64,000 nt of DNA from Microbacterium sp. SL75 (GTDB lineage Bacteria; Actinomycetota; Actinomycetes; Actinomycetales; Microbacteriaceae), in contig NZ_CP113067.1 in assembly GCF_026625865.1 (NCBI RefSeq), forward strand, positions 992,001-1,056,000, read 5' to 3'. The notes under the pieces were generated by a model, which was not told where the DNA came from, searched no databases, and saw only the letters and a program-made list of their open reading frames with translations. A program made the translations under genes and the position numbers. Shown one piece after another: positions 52,583 to 62,874 of the stretch (position 1 is the first letter of the stretch; every line of letters starts with the position of its first letter).

Positions 52583-53617
52583 GTGACCCCGCGCAAGCCG
52601 ACGCTCCACGACGTGGCCGCCGGCGCGGGCGTCTCGATCGCCGCCGCGTCCTTCGCACTCCGGGGGAAATCGGGGGTGTCTGCTGAGACACGCGACCGCG
52701 TGACGGCCGTCGCCCGCGACCTCGGCTATTCGGTGAACATGCCCGCGCGGAACCTCCGCACCGCCCGATCGGGAGCCGTCGGACTCCACCTCCCGGCGGG
52801 AACGACCCACCTCCCGTACTACACCGACTTCGCCTTCGGAGTCGTCGATGCCGCGGATCGCCGCGGACTGTCGGTGATCCTGCTCCCCCATCGCGACGAC
52901 GCCGCGAGCGGCGCCCCGGCATCGTTCGTCGACGGATATGTCGTAGTCGACGCCTCGATCGAGGATGCCGGCATCCGAGCCCTGCTCGACTCCGGTCGTC
53001 CCGTGGTCAGCGGCGAACACGTCTTCGGCGGGATGGGACGCACGAGTGCGAGCGTCGCCATCGATCACGCCGCCGCCCTGCGACGTCTGCTCGCGCACCT
53101 GAGCGAGCGCGGGGCGCAGCGCATCGCGGCGGTCCTCCCTCCCGACGGGACCGCGTGGAGCCGGGAACTCGCCGAAACCTACGAGAGCTGGGCCCGCGAG
53201 CACGGCCTCGACGGCCTGTCACGAACCGTGTCGTTCGTGCCGACGGCGGCCGAGATCGCCACCGTGGTGACGGAGATCGTCGCCGACCCCACCGTGGACG
53301 CCGTCGTCATCGCCCCGAGCGGATCGGCTGCGACCGCCCTCGCCGCCGCCGCCCGCGCGGGGCGCAGGGTCGGCGACGACCTGCTCGTCGCTGCGTGCGT
53401 CGACGAGCCCGCCCACGCCCTGCTGTCACCGCCGGTCACCTCGATCGACCTCGCCGCGCGCGAGCTCGGTGCGGCATGCCTCGAGCTGCTCGTCGAGGTC
53501 TGGGATGCCGAGACCCTCGCCGATCCCGTCCGAGTCGCCCACCCGCGTCTCGTCGTGCGCGACAGCACGGCCGGACACGGGGGCGATCCGGGCGAGACGC
53601 TGCACCCCGCGACCTAG
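52583..53617 (+). CDS. LacI-family transcriptional regulator
   Basis: Repressor of 344 residues. The N-terminal helix-turn-helix and hinge are LHDVAAGAGVSIAAASFALRG through NMPARNLRTARSG; the periplasmic-binding-like sugar/ligand domain follows (VGLHLPAG to LVVRDS). I chose GTG 52583, so that the HTH starts at residue 6 as in the family; TAACGT is eight bases upstream. An earlier GTG (52517) would start at the operator edge. Likely controls the divergent MFS-amidohydrolase operon. Confidence 0.9.
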   Translation: MTPRKPTLHDVAAGAGVSIAAASFALRGKSGVSAETRDRVTAVARDLGYSVNMPARNLRTARSGAVGLHLPAGTTHLPYYTDFAFGVVDAADRRGLSVILLPHRDDAASGAPASFVDGYVVVDASIEDAGIRALLDSGRPVVSGEHVFGGMGRTSASVAIDHAAALRRLLAHLSERGAQRIAAVLPPDGTAWSRELAETYESWAREHGLDGLSRTVSFVPTAAEIATVVTEIVADPTVDAVVIAPSGSAATALAAAARAGRRVGDDLLVAACVDEPAHALLSPPVTSIDLAARELGAACLELLVEVWDAETLADPVRVAHPRLVVRDSTAGHGGDPGETLHPAT

Positions 53618-53627
53618 GGTGGACACC

Positions 53628-56480
53628 GTGCGGGTGCGGTTCTTCGGCGGCTTGAGCGTCGACACGGGTGAGGGAGACGCCACCGTGCCCGGCCGTGGGC
53701 AGCAGTCGCTCCTGCTGCGCCTCGCCGTCGACGCCGGCACCACGGTGGGCTACCGGGCGCTGGCGGAGGACATCTGGGGCCTCGACACCCCCGACGATCC
53801 CCGCGCCGCTCTTCAATCCCTCGTCTCGCGTCTGCGTCGGACGCTCCCCGCCGGCGCGGTCTCATCGACCCCCGGCGGCTATCGACTCGACCTGCCGCGG
53901 ACAGAGATCGACATCACGCGCTTCCAGGATCTCGTCGCTCAGGCTCGTGCCACGAGCGATGCCGCACCGGCGCGGGAAGCGTTGGCCCTGTGGAACGGTG
54001 AGGTGTGGACCCCGCACGACGGATTCGACTGGCTCGTCCGCGACCTGCTCGAGGACCGATCGCACGCCGAGCGGTTGGTCGCCGCCGCGCCCGCGCCCGC
54101 GACAGGGCCGTTCCCCGCTGCCGATGTCACGCCCGCGGCCCTCACCGCCCTCGTGGGTCGCGAGGTCGAGCTCGATGCCATCCGCGAACGTCTGACGACC
54201 GATCGTCTCGTCACCCTCATCGGTCCCGGCGGCGCGGGTAAGACCACCCTCGCCGTCGAGACGGCGCGCGCGGTCGCCGACTCGATCGTCGTCGAGCTCG
54301 CCCCGGCCGCCGCGGGAGACGTATGGACGGCGATCGCGGGTGCGGTGGGTCGTCGCATCCGCCTGCCCGAATCGGCGGGCGCACCCCTGACCGCAGCCGA
54401 GCGCGTGGCCGAGGCCGTCACCGGTCGACGCGTCGTGATCGTGCTCGACAACTGCGAGCACGTCATCCACGAGGCTGCCGAGGCCACTCTCGATCTGCTG
54501 CGCATGAGCCCGGGAGTGCGCGTGCTGACCACGAGTCGCGAACCGCTGGGCATCGCCGGCGAGGCGTTCGTCGACCTCGGGCCGCTCCCCCCGGCGGACG
54601 CCGACGCGCTCTTCGCCCAGCGTGTGCGGTCGGCGCGGGGACGTGTTCCCGACGACGACGAGCGCGAGACCGCACAACGCATCGTGCGACGCCTGGACGG
54701 ACTGCCGCTGGCGATCGAACTCGCCGCCGCGCGATCGCGCACCCTGACCCTCACCGAGATCGACGAGGGCCTCGACGACCGTTTCGCGCTCCTGTCGAAC
54801 GGGCCGAGGCTCAGCTCGCAGCGGCACCGCACCCTACGCGCGCTGATCGACTGGAGCTGGGACACCCTCAGCGACGGCGAGCGCACCGCCCTGCAGGTCG
54901 CCGCGGTCTTCGCCGACGGGATCGGAGCGGCCGACGCTGCCCCCGTGGCTCGCGCCTTCGACAGGGATGCCGCGGATTTCGACGCCCTCGTCGACCGCTC
55001 GCTGCTCGTCCGACGCGAGGGTCGGTTCCGCATGCTCGAAACCGTGCGCGAGTACGGCCTCGAACGCCTGCGCGACGACGGGAACGAGGCGTCGTTCCGC
55101 GCGCGAGCGGCTGGAGTCCTGACCCGGCTCGCTGCACGATGGGAGCAGAACGTGCGCGGGCCAGGGCTGCGGGAAGCCCTCGCCTGGTTCGACGCGAACG
55201 ACGAGAACCTGGCCGCAGCCCTGCGCACCTACGTCGACTCGAGCGACCGGAGAGAGGGCATCCCGCTGCTGCGCAGCCTGCTGTGGCCGTGGGCGGTGCG
55301 CGAACGCGGCGACGATCTGCGCCGTGCCGTCGGAGAGTTCGCCGACCCCGATGCCCCGCTCGACAGCGAGGCCCGGGTGGTGGTCGAGTCGCTCGCCCTC
55401 TTCTCCGCGTCCTTCCCCGAGCTCGGTCGATCCGCAACCGTGACCGGCGAGGCGTATGCTGCCCGCCGCACCGAGCTCGAAGCCGCGGCGGCGGCGCACC
55501 CCTCCGAGGTGACGGCACTGGTGGCCCCGCTGCTGCGGCTGGCTGCGACCGTGATCCTCGCGGGAGAGGGTGAGAACGCCCGCACGTGGCACGTCGACGT
55601 GAGCGATGACGAGCTCGCCGAGGCTCCCCCGTGGTCGCGCGCGATCCTGCACGCTCTGCGCGCGGGAGCCGCGCAGAACGCCGGCGACATGGATGCGCTG
55701 GGCGTCGAGAGCGCGAAGGCGTTGGAGATGTTCGAGATGCTCGGCGACCCGTGGGGCACGGGTTTCGCCAGCCAGCTGCGCTCGGAGTGGCTCGTGCTCG
55801 CCGATCGTCTCGACGAGGCGCTGGCGGTCATCGACCGCTCGGAAGACGCGATCCGCGGCCTCACCTCCACGCCTGATCTTCTTCAGCAGGAGGCCCAGGC
55901 GGTCGGCATCCTGCTCCGGCTCGGCCGTCTCGACCACGCCCGGCAGCGGGCGGCCGACATCGCTCGAGCGGCGACGGCGGATGGATCCGTCCGCGCGCTG
56001 GGGCAGGCGCGCATGACCGCGGCCCAGATCGAGATCGCCGCCGACGACGGCGAGGCAGCCCTGCGCGAGATGGAACGCATGGACCTGGCCGGACAACCCG
56101 GCATCCCGGACCAGTTCCTCGCGTGGATCGACGCGCAACGAGCCCAGGCTCTGCTGCTCCTGGGGCGACACGATGAGGCCCGCGAAGCCCTGCGCACGGG
56201 GCTCACGCGCGCCGTCGACTCGCGCGATCATCCCATCATCGCCATCGTGCTTCTCACGGTGGCGGGGTGGAACGCGGCCGTCGACCGCCTCGACCGCGCC
56301 GAGGAGGCGCTCGCCCGGGCGGACGCCGTCCGCGGGGGCGCCGACGAACGCACCCCCTTCGCCGTGTGGGTGCGCGAGCGCATGGCAGCGGGCGCCGAGG
56401 TGACCCCGGCGCCCGCTGTCGGCATCCGTCCCGCTCTTTCGGACGTGGATGCCGAGACCCTTCTCGCGCTTCTCGACTAG
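53628..56480 (+). CDS. SARP/AfsR-type regulator with BTAD, NB-ARC ATPase and TPR-like domains
   Basis: Large regulator of 950 residues. Residues 1-95 form an OmpR-like winged helix (VRFFGGLSVDTG, GYRALAEDIWG, SRLRRTLP); ~95-165 a shortened BTAD; then an NB-ARC type ATPase with P-loop GPGGAGKTT (199-207), VIVLDNCEH and DGLPLAIELAAARSR; the last ~500 residues are TPR-like helical repeats. GTG 53628 has AGGGTGG seven bases upstream. SARPs bind 11-bp-spaced direct repeats; such repeats lie before the neighbouring drrA-like gene. Its stop overlaps the end of the permease gene by 4 bp on the opposite strand. Confidence 0.87.
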   Translation: MRVRFFGGLSVDTGEGDATVPGRGQQSLLLRLAVDAGTTVGYRALAEDIWGLDTPDDPRAALQSLVSRLRRTLPAGAVSSTPGGYRLDLPRTEIDITRFQDLVAQARATSDAAPAREALALWNGEVWTPHDGFDWLVRDLLEDRSHAERLVAAAPAPATGPFPAADVTPAALTALVGREVELDAIRERLTTDRLVTLIGPGGAGKTTLAVETARAVADSIVVELAPAAAGDVWTAIAGAVGRRIRLPESAGAPLTAAERVAEAVTGRRVVIVLDNCEHVIHEAAEATLDLLRMSPGVRVLTTSREPLGIAGEAFVDLGPLPPADADALFAQRVRSARGRVPDDDERETAQRIVRRLDGLPLAIELAAARSRTLTLTEIDEGLDDRFALLSNGPRLSSQRHRTLRALIDWSWDTLSDGERTALQVAAVFADGIGAADAAPVARAFDRDAADFDALVDRSLLVRREGRFRMLETVREYGLERLRDDGNEASFRARAAGVLTRLAARWEQNVRGPGLREALAWFDANDENLAAALRTYVDSSDRREGIPLLRSLLWPWAVRERGDDLRRAVGEFADPDAPLDSEARVVVESLALFSASFPELGRSATVTGEAYAARRTELEAAAAAHPSEVTALVAPLLRLAATVILAGEGENARTWHVDVSDDELAEAPPWSRAILHALRAGAAQNAGDMDALGVESAKALEMFEMLGDPWGTGFASQLRSEWLVLADRLDEALAVIDRSEDAIRGLTSTPDLLQQEAQAVGILLRLGRLDHARQRAADIARAATADGSVRALGQARMTAAQIEIAADDGEAALREMERMDLAGQPGIPDQFLAWIDAQRAQALLLLGRHDEAREALRTGLTRAVDSRDHPIIAIVLLTVAGWNAAVDRLDRAEEALARADAVRGGADERTPFAVWVRERMAAGAEVTPAPAVGIRPALSDVDAETLLALLD

Positions 56481-57276
56481 GCCTTGCGCATGTAGGCGCG
56501 CACCGTGAGCGGGGCGAAGACCGCGACGATCACCGCCGCGCCGACGAGGGAGATGATCACGTCGGAGCCCGCCGTGCCCGTGTTGACGAGGTCGCGCACC
56601 GCGGTGACGAGGTGCGAGACCGGGTTCACGTCGACGAACCACTGCAGCCACGACGGCATGGTGTTCGAGGGCACGAACGCGTTCGACAGGAACGTCAGCG
56701 GGAACAGGATCAGCATCGAGATGCCCTGCACGCTCGAGGCGCTGCGCGCGATGACACCGAAGAACGCGAAGATCCAGCTGATCGCCCACGAGCAGGCGAT
56801 GACGAGCAGGCCCGCGGCGACCACGGCCCAGATGCCGCCGGCCGGACGCAGACCCATGATGAAGCCCATCGTGAAGGTCAGGACCGTGGCGATGGCGTAG
56901 CGCACGGTGTCGGCCAAGAGCGCGCCCGACAGCGGCGCGATGCGCGCGATCGGCAGGGAGCGGAATCGGTCGAACACGCCCTTGTCCATGTCTTCGCGCA
57001 GCTGTGTGCCGGTGACGACCGAGGTCGTGATGACGGTCTGCACGAGGATGCCGGGGATGATGATCGGCAGGTAGCTCTGCACGTCTCCCGCGATGGCGCC
57101 GCCGAAGATGTACGTGAACATCAGGGTGAACAGGATCGGCTGCACCGTGACGTCGATCAGCTGCTCGGGCGTGCGGCGGATCTTCAGCAGACCGCGGCCG
57201 GCCATCGTGACGGTGTTCTGCAGGGTCTGCGCGAGGCTCGCGGTGCGGGGCAGGTCGCGGGTGGCGGTGAGGGCGC

Positions 57277-57280
<4 letters not shown>
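56477..57280 (-). CDS. ABC-2 type drug exporter permease (DrrB-like)
   Basis: Membrane protein of 267 residues with six helices. TVQPILFTLMFTYIFGGAI is the first, followed by YLPIIIPGILVQTVI, and the loop TQLREDMDKGVFDRFRSLPI is the hallmark of DrrB-type permeases. ATG 57280 overlaps the ATPase stop. With DrrA it would export a hydrophobic compound, perhaps an antibiotic; the compound is unknown. A longer open frame upstream lies in the ATPase gene. Confidence 0.9.
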
Positions 57281-58287
<1,007 letters not shown>

Positions 58288-58320
58288 GACGACAGGATGC
58301 GCCGGAGGCTCTGCCGCACC

Positions 58321-58361
58321 GCTGTCACGGCGGCGGGAGCGCTGTCACGGCGCTGTCACGA
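58321..58361. promoter_or_regulatory. Direct repeats GCTGTCACG, probable regulator site for the DrrAB-like operon
   Basis: Copies of GCTGTCACG begin at 58321, 58341 and 58352. The last two are 11 bp apart, one helical turn, the arrangement bound by SARP/BTAD regulators. They lie just upstream of the exporter operon (start 58287, minus strand) and one gene pair away from a SARP-type regulator. Function inferred. Confidence 0.55.
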
Positions 58362-58373
58362 CTCCCCGAAACG

Positions 58374-58422
58374 ACGAGAGACCGGATGCCACGGCCTCGG
58401 GCCACGGCATCCGGTCTCTCGT
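58374..58422 (-). terminator. Hairpin terminator of glyS
   Basis: A perfect 17-bp inverted repeat: 58374-58390 (ACGAGAGACCGGATGCC) and 58406-58422, with a 15-base loop. It starts 10 bp after the glyS stop in the minus direction. There is only a short T-rich end (TCGTTTC). Confidence 0.8.
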
Positions 58423-58431
58423 TCTCGCGGG

Positions 58432-59820
58432 TCAGGCTCCGCGCAGGCGCTCGGCCAGGTAGCCCTGCAGCGCGTCGAGGCCGATGCGCTCCTGGCCCAT
58501 CGTGTCGCGGTCGCGCACGGTCACGGCGTTGTCGTCGAGCGAGTCGAAGTCGACCGTGACGCAGAACGGCGTGCCGATCTCGTCCTGGCGGCGGTAGCGG
58601 CGGCCGATGGCGCCGGCGTCGTCGAAGTCGATGTTCCAGCCGGCCGCGCGGAGCGTGTCGGCGACCTCGCGGGCCAACGGCGACAGGCGCTCGTTGCGCG
58701 AGAGCGGCAGGACGGCGACCTTGACGGGCGCGAGACGCGGGTCGAGCTTGAGCACCGTGCGGGTGTCGGTGCCGCCCTTGGCGTTGGGCACCTCTTCTTC
58801 GCGGTAGGCGTCGACGAGGAAGGCCATCATCGCGCGCGTCAGACCGAACGAGGGCTCGATCACGTAGGGCGTGTACTTCTCGCCCGAGGCCTGGTCGAAG
58901 AAGGTGAGCGACTGGCCCGAGGCCTCGGAGTGGCTCTTGAGGTCGTAGTCGGTGCGGTTGGCGACTCCCATGAGCTCGCCCCACTCCTTGCCCGGGAAGC
59001 CGAAGCGGTACTCGACGTCGATCGTGCCGGCGGAGTAGTGCGCGCGGTCGTCCTCGGGGACGTCGAAGCGCTTCATGTTCTCGGGGTCGATGCCGAGCTC
59101 GATGAACCAGTTCCAGCAGGCCTCGACCCAGTGCTCGAACCACTCGTTCGCCTCGGCCGGCGGGGTGAAGTACTCGATCTCCATCTGCTCGAACTCGCGC
59201 GTGCGGAAGATGAAGTTTCCGGGCGTGATCTCGTTGCGGAACGCCTTGCCGACCTGGCCGACGCCGAACGGGGGCTTGCGACGGGATGCCGTGAGCACGT
59301 TCGAGAAGTTCACGAAGATGCCCTGCGCCGTCTCGGGGCGCAGGAAGTACAGGCCCGACTCGTCGTCGACGACGCCGAGGTAGGTCTTGACCAGGCCCGA
59401 GAACGACTTCGGCTCGGTGTACTGGCCCTTGGTGCCGCAGTTGGGGCACGGGACGTCGGCGAGACCGTTCTCGGCCTTGCGGTTCTTACGCGCCTCGAAG
59501 TCCTCGATGATCGTGTCGGCGCGGAAGCGTTTGTGGCACTGCAGGCACTCGACCAGCGGGTCGGTGAACGTGGCGACGTGCCCTGAGGCCTCCCACACGC
59601 GCTTGGGCAGGATGATGCTCGAGTCCAGGCCCACCATGTCGCCACGACCGCGGACGAAGGTCTGCCACCACTGCCGACGGATGTTCTCCTTCAGCTCCGT
59701 GCCGAGGGGACCGTAGTCCCACGCGGACCGCGAACCGCCGTAGATCTCACCGGCCTGGAAGACGAACCCGCGATGGCGGGCGAGGGCGATGACCTTGTCG
59801 AGGCGGGACTGTTCGGCCAC
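58432..59820 (-). CDS. glyS: Glycyl-tRNA synthetase (single-chain, dimeric type)
   Basis: Class II synthetase that charges tRNA-Gly. The 462 residues show [24 protein letters not shown] at the start, motif 2 around [24 protein letters not shown], motif 3 [17 protein letters not shown], and a zinc-type insertion with CLQCHKRF and CPNCG. The C-terminal anticodon-binding domain spans ~350-462 ([16 protein letters not shown]). This is the alpha2 form found in actinobacteria, not the alpha-beta form of E. coli. Confidence 0.96.
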   Translation of the reverse strand: MAEQSRLDKVIALARHRGFVFQAGEIYGGSRSAWDYGPLGTELKENIRRQWWQTFVRGRGDMVGLDSSIILPKRVWEASGHVATFTDPLVECLQCHKRFRADTIIEDFEARKNRKAENGLADVPCPNCGTKGQYTEPKSFSGLVKTYLGVVDDESGLYFLRPETAQGIFVNFSNVLTASRRKPPFGVGQVGKAFRNEITPGNFIFRTREFEQMEIEYFTPPAEANEWFEHWVEACWNWFIELGIDPENMKRFDVPEDDRAHYSAGTIDVEYRFGFPGKEWGELMGVANRTDYDLKSHSEASGQSLTFFDQASGEKYTPYVIEPSFGLTRAMMAFLVDAYREEEVPNAKGGTDTRTVLKLDPRLAPVKVAVLPLSRNERLSPLAREVADTLRAAGWNIDFDDAGAIGRRYRRQDEIGTPFCVTVDFDSLDDNAVTVRDRDTMGQERIGLDALQGYLAERLRGA

Positions 59821-59878
59821 GGTGGCTCCAATGGTCGGGAAAGTTGTGGGGATCGAGCGCGAGTGCGCGGCATCCAGT

Positions 59879-60598
59879 TTATCGAAGCGGCCCGTGTTCT
59901 TCCGGCCCGCCGGTCAGCGCCCGATCGCGCTCCGCCCGCCAGTTCTGCAGGTACGGCATCGCGGTGTTCGCCGCATGGGCGCCGCGGGTGGCGCGCGCTG
60001 CGGCGGCCAGGGCCGCGGGGCTCTCCGCCAGCGTCGACAGCATGTGCGCGATCGGGTAGGGGAAGCGGTTGCGGAACATGTCCATCCACAGCAGCACCAG
60101 ATCGCCCTCGTGCGCCAGAGTCGCTCGGGTGCGGGAGCCGCGCTCGTGCCGCTCGATCAACCATCCACCGCGGTGGATGGTCGCCCGATAGTCGGGATCG
60201 CCGCCCCACGCCCAGCTTCCCCACCCCCCTCTCGGAGCGAACGGGCCGCGCACGGCGAGGGCGGCGGCGAGGGCCTTCGGCGTCCACGGCGCGGGGAAGA
60301 ACGTCGACAGGCTCACGGCGAGAGCGAGCGGAGACAACTGCGTGGACACCCCGGCGTCGTCCCGGGGGATCTCGGCGGCGAGGGCGGCGAGCAGCGCGAT
60401 GGTCGCGGGCGCCGGCTCTCCCTCGTCGAGGAGGGCGATGAACGTCTGCAACGACAGCAGGTACGACCTGTGCGCGGCGGCATTCCGGAACGGAGGAAGG
60501 GGGATGCCGTCAACCGCGGGACGACCCCACGGGACGTCTTCGCCCGAGGTCTCGCTGAGCCCCTCGCGGCCGCTGCTCTCACCGCCGCGCCGCCTCAC
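59879..60598 (-). CDS. Hypothetical protein
   Basis: Soluble protein of 239 residues. GTG 60598 overlaps the stop of the preceding OSBS/NSAR-type gene, so it is co-translated with it; the longer open frame upstream is a shadow. Residues ~30-230 include [58 protein letters not shown] and [21 protein letters not shown]. Trp- and Arg-rich, with no membrane segment. I do not recognise a family or motif that tells its function. Confidence 0.6.
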   Translation of the reverse strand: MRRRGGESSGREGLSETSGEDVPWGRPAVDGIPLPPFRNAAAHRSYLLSLQTFIALLDEGEPAPATIALLAALAAEIPRDDAGVSTQLSPLALAVSLSTFFPAPWTPKALAAALAVRGPFAPRGGWGSWAWGGDPDYRATIHRGGWLIERHERGSRTRATLAHEGDLVLLWMDMFRNRFPYPIAHMLSTLAESPAALAAAARATRGAHAANTAMPYLQNWRAERDRALTGGPEEHGPLR

Positions 60599-61728
60599 CG
60601 CACGACCCTCTCGCGTCGCACGGTGAACCGCTCCAGCGCCGCCGCGTCGATCTCGACGCCCAGGCCCGGACCGGTCGGGACCCGCACGTGCCCGTCCTCC
60701 AGCACGGCGGGTTCGGTGACGATGTCGTGCGCGTAGAAGCGGGCGGATGCCGAGATGTCCCCCGGGAGCGTGAAGCCCGGGAGCGCGGCCAGCGCGGCGT
60801 TGGCGGCACGGCCGATCCCCGTCTCGAGCATGCCTCCGCACCAGACCGGGATCCCCGCCGCCCGCGCACGATCGTGGATCGCGACGGCCTCGACGTAGCC
60901 GCCGACCCGTCCGGCCTTGATGTTGAGGATCGCCGCCGACCCGAGCGCGAGCGCGTCCGCCGCCGCCTTGTCCGAGACGATGGACTCGTCCAGGCAGACC
61001 GGGGTCGTCAGCCTCCGGGCGAGGGTCGCGTGATCGACCAGGTCGTCCTCTTGCAGGGGCTGCTCGATCAGCAGGAGCCCGAAACGGTCGAGTTCGGCGA
61101 GGGTGTCGGCATCCTGGAGCGTGTAGGCCGAATTCGCGTCGACCTGCAGCGGGATCGCCCCGAAGGCCTCGCGCACGGCGGCCGTGTCGTCGACGTCGCG
61201 GCCGGGCTTGATCTTGATCTTGATCCGCACGTACCCCTCGTCGAGGTACCCGCCGACGGTGTCGACCAGGGCTGTCGGGGCGCTCTGGATGCCGACCGAG
61301 ACGCCCGAGGGCACGCGGTCGCGCTCGGCGCCGATCGACGAGGCGAAGCTGCGGCCCTCGGCACGCAGGGCGGCGTCGATGATCGCGAGCTCGAGCCCCG
61401 CCTTGGCCATGCGGTGCCCCACGAAGGGACGCAGGATGCCGGCGACCTCGTCGGGCGCGAACGTGCGGCGCTCGAGCAGAGCCGGGACCAGATACCGGGT
61501 GAGCACGTCCCATGCGCCCTGGGTGTACTCGTTCGAGTACAGCGGCGCCTGCTGCGTGACGACCTCGCCCCAGCCGCGGCCCTCGGCCGTCTCGGCCGTG
61601 ACGACGATGACCTCGCGCACCGTCTCGGTGCCGAACGAGGTGGTGAACGGCGAGACGAGGGGCATGTGCAGCACGCGCAGCTCCACGGCATCCAGGGTCA
61701 CGAGGGAGGCGGGGCACGTGAGGGGCAT
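60595..61728 (-). CDS. Enolase-superfamily enzyme: N-succinylamino acid racemase / o-succinylbenzoate synthase
   Basis: Muconate-lactonizing-type enzyme of 377 residues. The active-site parts are all present: the KxK pair in RIKIKIKPGRD, metal ligands D (VDANSAY), E (LIEQPLQ) and D (CLDESIV), and the second lysine in NIKAGRVGG. GGMLETGIGRAANAALAALPGFTLPGDISAS is the stretch that marks the NSAR/OSBS subfamily. It could act in menaquinone synthesis (MenC) or as racemase of N-succinyl amino acids. A COG3375-type GNAT 1.1 kb away supports the second, since such pairs convert D- to L-amino acids. Confidence 0.88.
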   Translation of the reverse strand: MPLTCPASLVTLDAVELRVLHMPLVSPFTTSFGTETVREVIVVTAETAEGRGWGEVVTQQAPLYSNEYTQGAWDVLTRYLVPALLERRTFAPDEVAGILRPFVGHRMAKAGLELAIIDAALRAEGRSFASSIGAERDRVPSGVSVGIQSAPTALVDTVGGYLDEGYVRIKIKIKPGRDVDDTAAVREAFGAIPLQVDANSAYTLQDADTLAELDRFGLLLIEQPLQEDDLVDHATLARRLTTPVCLDESIVSDKAAADALALGSAAILNIKAGRVGGYVEAVAIHDRARAAGIPVWCGGMLETGIGRAANAALAALPGFTLPGDISASARFYAHDIVTEPAVLEDGHVRVPTGPGLGVEIDAAALERFTVRRERVVR

Positions 61729-61843
61729 GGGGGCAGGCTAGCGGGCCCTCGCCGACGGTTCGCGGGCGTGCGGGCCATAACGTCCGCACCCGGCCGTGGC
61801 AAGGGCGGCCGGTCGGCCTGCCCCCGCGCGTAGCGTCGGCCGC

Positions 61844-62656
61844 ATGAGCGACGACTTCACCCCCCGCCACGCGATCGTCACCGGCTCCGACTCGGGCATC
61901 GGCGCGGCCACCGCGCTCGCCCTGGCCGACGCCGGGATGAACGTCGCGGTCACCTACCACTCCGACAAGGACGGTGCCGAAGAGACGGCCGCCGCCGTCC
62001 GCGAGCGCGGAGTGCGGGCGACCGTCGCGCAGTTCGACGCGACCGACTTCGACGCGGTCCCGGATGCCGTGAACGCCATGGCCGACGAGCTCGGCGGCCT
62101 CGACGTGTTCGTCAACAACGCCGGCGGCGGCATCGGCGGCAGCTTCCTCGACCTCGACTTCGACACCTGGCGCACGGACATCTCGCTCAACCTCGACGGT
62201 GCCTTCCTGGCCCTTCACACCGCGGCGAAGCGCATGGTCAAGGCGGGTCGCGGCGGCCGACTCATCGTCGTCTCGAGCGTGCACGAGCACCAGCCCCGCG
62301 TCGGCTCGGCCCCCTACGTCGCGGCCAAGCACGGCGTCGGCGGCCTCATCAAGACCATGGCGCTCGAACTCGGTCAGTACGGCATCACGGCCAACGCGGT
62401 CGCTCCCGGCGAGATCGCCACCCCCATCAACGACATGTCCGCCGAAGATGCCGATCGCACCCACCGCCCCGGCATCCCGCTCGGCCGCCCGGGCAAGCCC
62501 GACGAGGTCGCCGACGTGATCCGCTTCCTGGCGTCGCCGGCGAGCGCTTACGTCACCGGCGCGAGCTGGGTCGTCGACGGCGGGATGCTGCACATGGGCC
62601 CGCAGGCGGGATCGCACATGGAGTCGGACGCCTGGCGTTCGGCCGGCGAGGAGTGA
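61844..62656 (+). CDS. Short-chain dehydrogenase/reductase
   Basis: Classical SDR, 270 residues from ATG 61844; TAGCGT lies seven bases before it. NAD(P) site TGSDSGIG at 14-21, NNAG motif, catalytic serine in VVSSVHEH, YVAAK as YxxxK, and PGEIATPIN. Substrate unknown. It is divergent from the racemase-type gene. Confidence 0.92.
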   Translation: MSDDFTPRHAIVTGSDSGIGAATALALADAGMNVAVTYHSDKDGAEETAAAVRERGVRATVAQFDATDFDAVPDAVNAMADELGGLDVFVNNAGGGIGGSFLDLDFDTWRTDISLNLDGAFLALHTAAKRMVKAGRGGRLIVVSSVHEHQPRVGSAPYVAAKHGVGGLIKTMALELGQYGITANAVAPGEIATPINDMSAEDADRTHRPGIPLGRPGKPDEVADVIRFLASPASAYVTGASWVVDGGMLHMGPQAGSHMESDAWRSAGEE

Positions 62657-62661
62657 GAACG

Positions 62662-62871
62662 ATGAGCGACGAGAAGAGCTTCGAAGAGAACCGTCACGAC
62701 CAGCTAACGAGCGCGCCGAAGGCGACGGAGGAAGACGCGGCCCCGCGCTTCGACGTCAGCGAGCACGACGGCGTCACGCGCATCGACGTGCGCGACGACG
62801 CGGCCGTCCGCCCGGGTCCGGGACAGGGCGACCCGGCGGCCGAGAGGGACGAGCCGGTCTCGGACGCCTGA
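62662..62871 (+). CDS. Small acidic hypothetical protein
   Basis: Protein of 69 residues, Asp/Glu-rich and probably disordered (MSDEKSFEENRHDQL...). It starts 5 bp after the SDR stop, so they share a transcript. A GAGTGAGAA stretch just upstream may guide ribosomes. No motif or family is recognised. Codon use is the same as in neighbours, which supports it as a real gene. Confidence 0.55.
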   Translation: MSDEKSFEENRHDQLTSAPKATEEDAAPRFDVSEHDGVTRIDVRDDAAVRPGPGQGDPAAERDEPVSDA

Positions 62872-62874
62872 ACC

